From Tenacibaculum sp. 190524A02b (lineage in GTDB: Bacteria; Bacteroidota; Bacteroidia; Flavobacteriales; Flavobacteriaceae): 64,000 nt of DNA. Below the pieces are notes generated by a model. The model was given only the letters and a program-made list of their open reading frames with translations. It was not told the origin of the DNA and searched no databases. Each line of letters begins with the position of its first letter. Position 1 is the first letter of the stretch. The stretch covers positions 4,220,001 through 4,284,000 of the forward strand of contig NZ_OZ038525.1 of assembly GCF_964036645.1 (NCBI RefSeq). Direction: 5' to 3'. Below are positions 63,386 to 64,000 of the stretch, piece by piece. A program made the translations under genes and the position numbers.

Positions 63386-64000
63386 ATGAAAAAGTTAGTA
63401 TACACACTAGCTATGGTTGCATTAGGGATGTAGGCACAAGCACAAACAACAGTAATTACTGAAAAAGATGGAAAGGTAGAGGTAAATGATGCAAATCCTA
63501 ATGCTAAATTGGAAGTTAGAGGGAACTCTGCCGTGTATAGCGACTTTGCTGGGTACATTGGAACTACTGTAGGGAAAACTACTCCACAAGGAAAAAAAAC
63601 TACTTTAATACTAACAGAAACAGCATCGGGAGAGTATATTCCGAGTACAGGAGGGCAGGTAACTTATAGAGGAGGGCTTAGTTTTGGTGATGGAGGTCCA
63701 GGAATCTACTCCGTTAACCCAAATCCAGCAGGAAGCTCATATTATGGTGATCTTCGTTTTCATACTACGTATTGGAATGGTTCAGGGTATACCAATGCAG
63801 ATAGGATGGTGATTAAATTAAATGGTAATATAGGGGTTGGGACTGTTGATCCTAAAAAGAAGTTACACATAAATGGAACATTAGGAGTTTCTGATCATTT
63901 TACATCCTACCGCCCAGGTTCAAATACTTTTTTGCGTTTTGATAATGCTGGTTATACGGGAATTGGTAGTGGTTCTACCTTAAGTTCTGGTGCTAATGTT
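63386..64000 (+). pseudogene. Secreted repeat-rich protein with in-frame stop in the signal peptide (cut by window edge)
   Basis: ATG 63386 starts MKKLVYTLAMVALGM, then TAG at 63431-63433. The same frame continues with AQAQTTVITEKDGKVEVND and stays open to the window end, about 190 codons later. Without the stop the N-terminus would be a typical signal peptide ending in AQAQ. A CAG codon is the likely ancestral reading. The downstream part has NGNIGVGTVDPKKKLHINGT, common in flavobacterial surface and tail-fibre-like proteins. It would be silent unless TAG is suppressed or re-initiation occurs; a downstream start is not obvious. It continues outside the window. Confidence 0.75.

Noticed and set aside
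1..64000. tRNA, rRNA or tmRNA genes
   Set aside because: No cloverleaf-like or conserved rRNA sequences were recognised by reading; a dedicated RNA search was not possible here.

Overview
The window is low-GC DNA with A/T-rich intergenic regions, TAnnTTTG-type -7 promoter boxes and weak Shine-Dalgarno signals. It carries RHS/DUF6443-type secreted proteins, a DnaE fused to a proofreading-like exonuclease, and IS3 elements. This points to a marine member of the Flavobacteriia (Bacteroidota). A Tenacibaculum-like genus is my guess and cannot be proved from the sequence. No tRNA, rRNA or CRISPR array was recognised.

Layout. (1) Bases 1-4696: the 3' part of a peptidase-type ABC exporter, its HlyD-like adaptor and two lipoproteins, probably one operon for exporting double-glycine-leader peptides. 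A candidate substrate lies at 20628-20843 on the minus strand. (2) Bases 4815-20472: a polymorphic-toxin region. A promoter drives a secreted RHS-like gene broken by a one-base shift in an A9 run, followed by a complete secreted Rhs protein with a C-terminal toxin and an adjacent immunity candidate. Behind it lie three promoterless orphan Rhs C-terminal cassettes, each with its own immunity candidate. Each cassette starts with a conserved noncoding header and the same PFGLKHKGYN core junction as the full gene. A ParE/RelE toxin-antitoxin pair, an IS3 element in a duplicated segment and orphan immunity-like genes complete the region. (3) Bases 20473-21536: the peptide gene and a noncoding stretch with palindromes and direct repeats.

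(4) Bases 21537-51233: a full extracellular contractile injection system (eCIS), all on the plus strand. In order it encodes a DUF4255/Pvc16-like terminal protein, an unknown, a sheath with a large insertion, two tube proteins, a DUF5908-like peptide, a LysM tube/baseplate protein, a VgrG-like spike, PAAR tip, gp25, two large baseplate proteins, a PKD-repeat fibre candidate and a tape-measure protein. A nucleotidyltransferase-like and a glycosyltransferase-like protein follow, then a DUF4157 protein, a 1343-residue effector, an immunity/adaptor candidate, an M15-like peptidase and the AAA+ ATPase. A perfect 30-copy AAAAGCC array sits between spike and PAAR.

(5) Bases 51234-54928: an accessory patch of two minus-strand genes separated by attC-like hairpins, and a 21-bp tandem array split by an IS3-family element with a GAC target duplication. 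(6) Bases 54929-63266: chromosomal backbone with dnaE, a cold-shock gene, rpsP, rimM, a small gene, a cytochrome c, a GNAT acetyltransferase and a PhnA/YjdM-like gene. The window ends in a secreted-protein gene whose signal peptide contains an in-frame TAG.

Together the window combines three antagonism or delivery modules: peptide export, secreted Rhs toxins with a cassette reservoir, and an eCIS with its own effector block. All lie next to conserved core genes, with repeats and IS elements marking the accessory boundaries.
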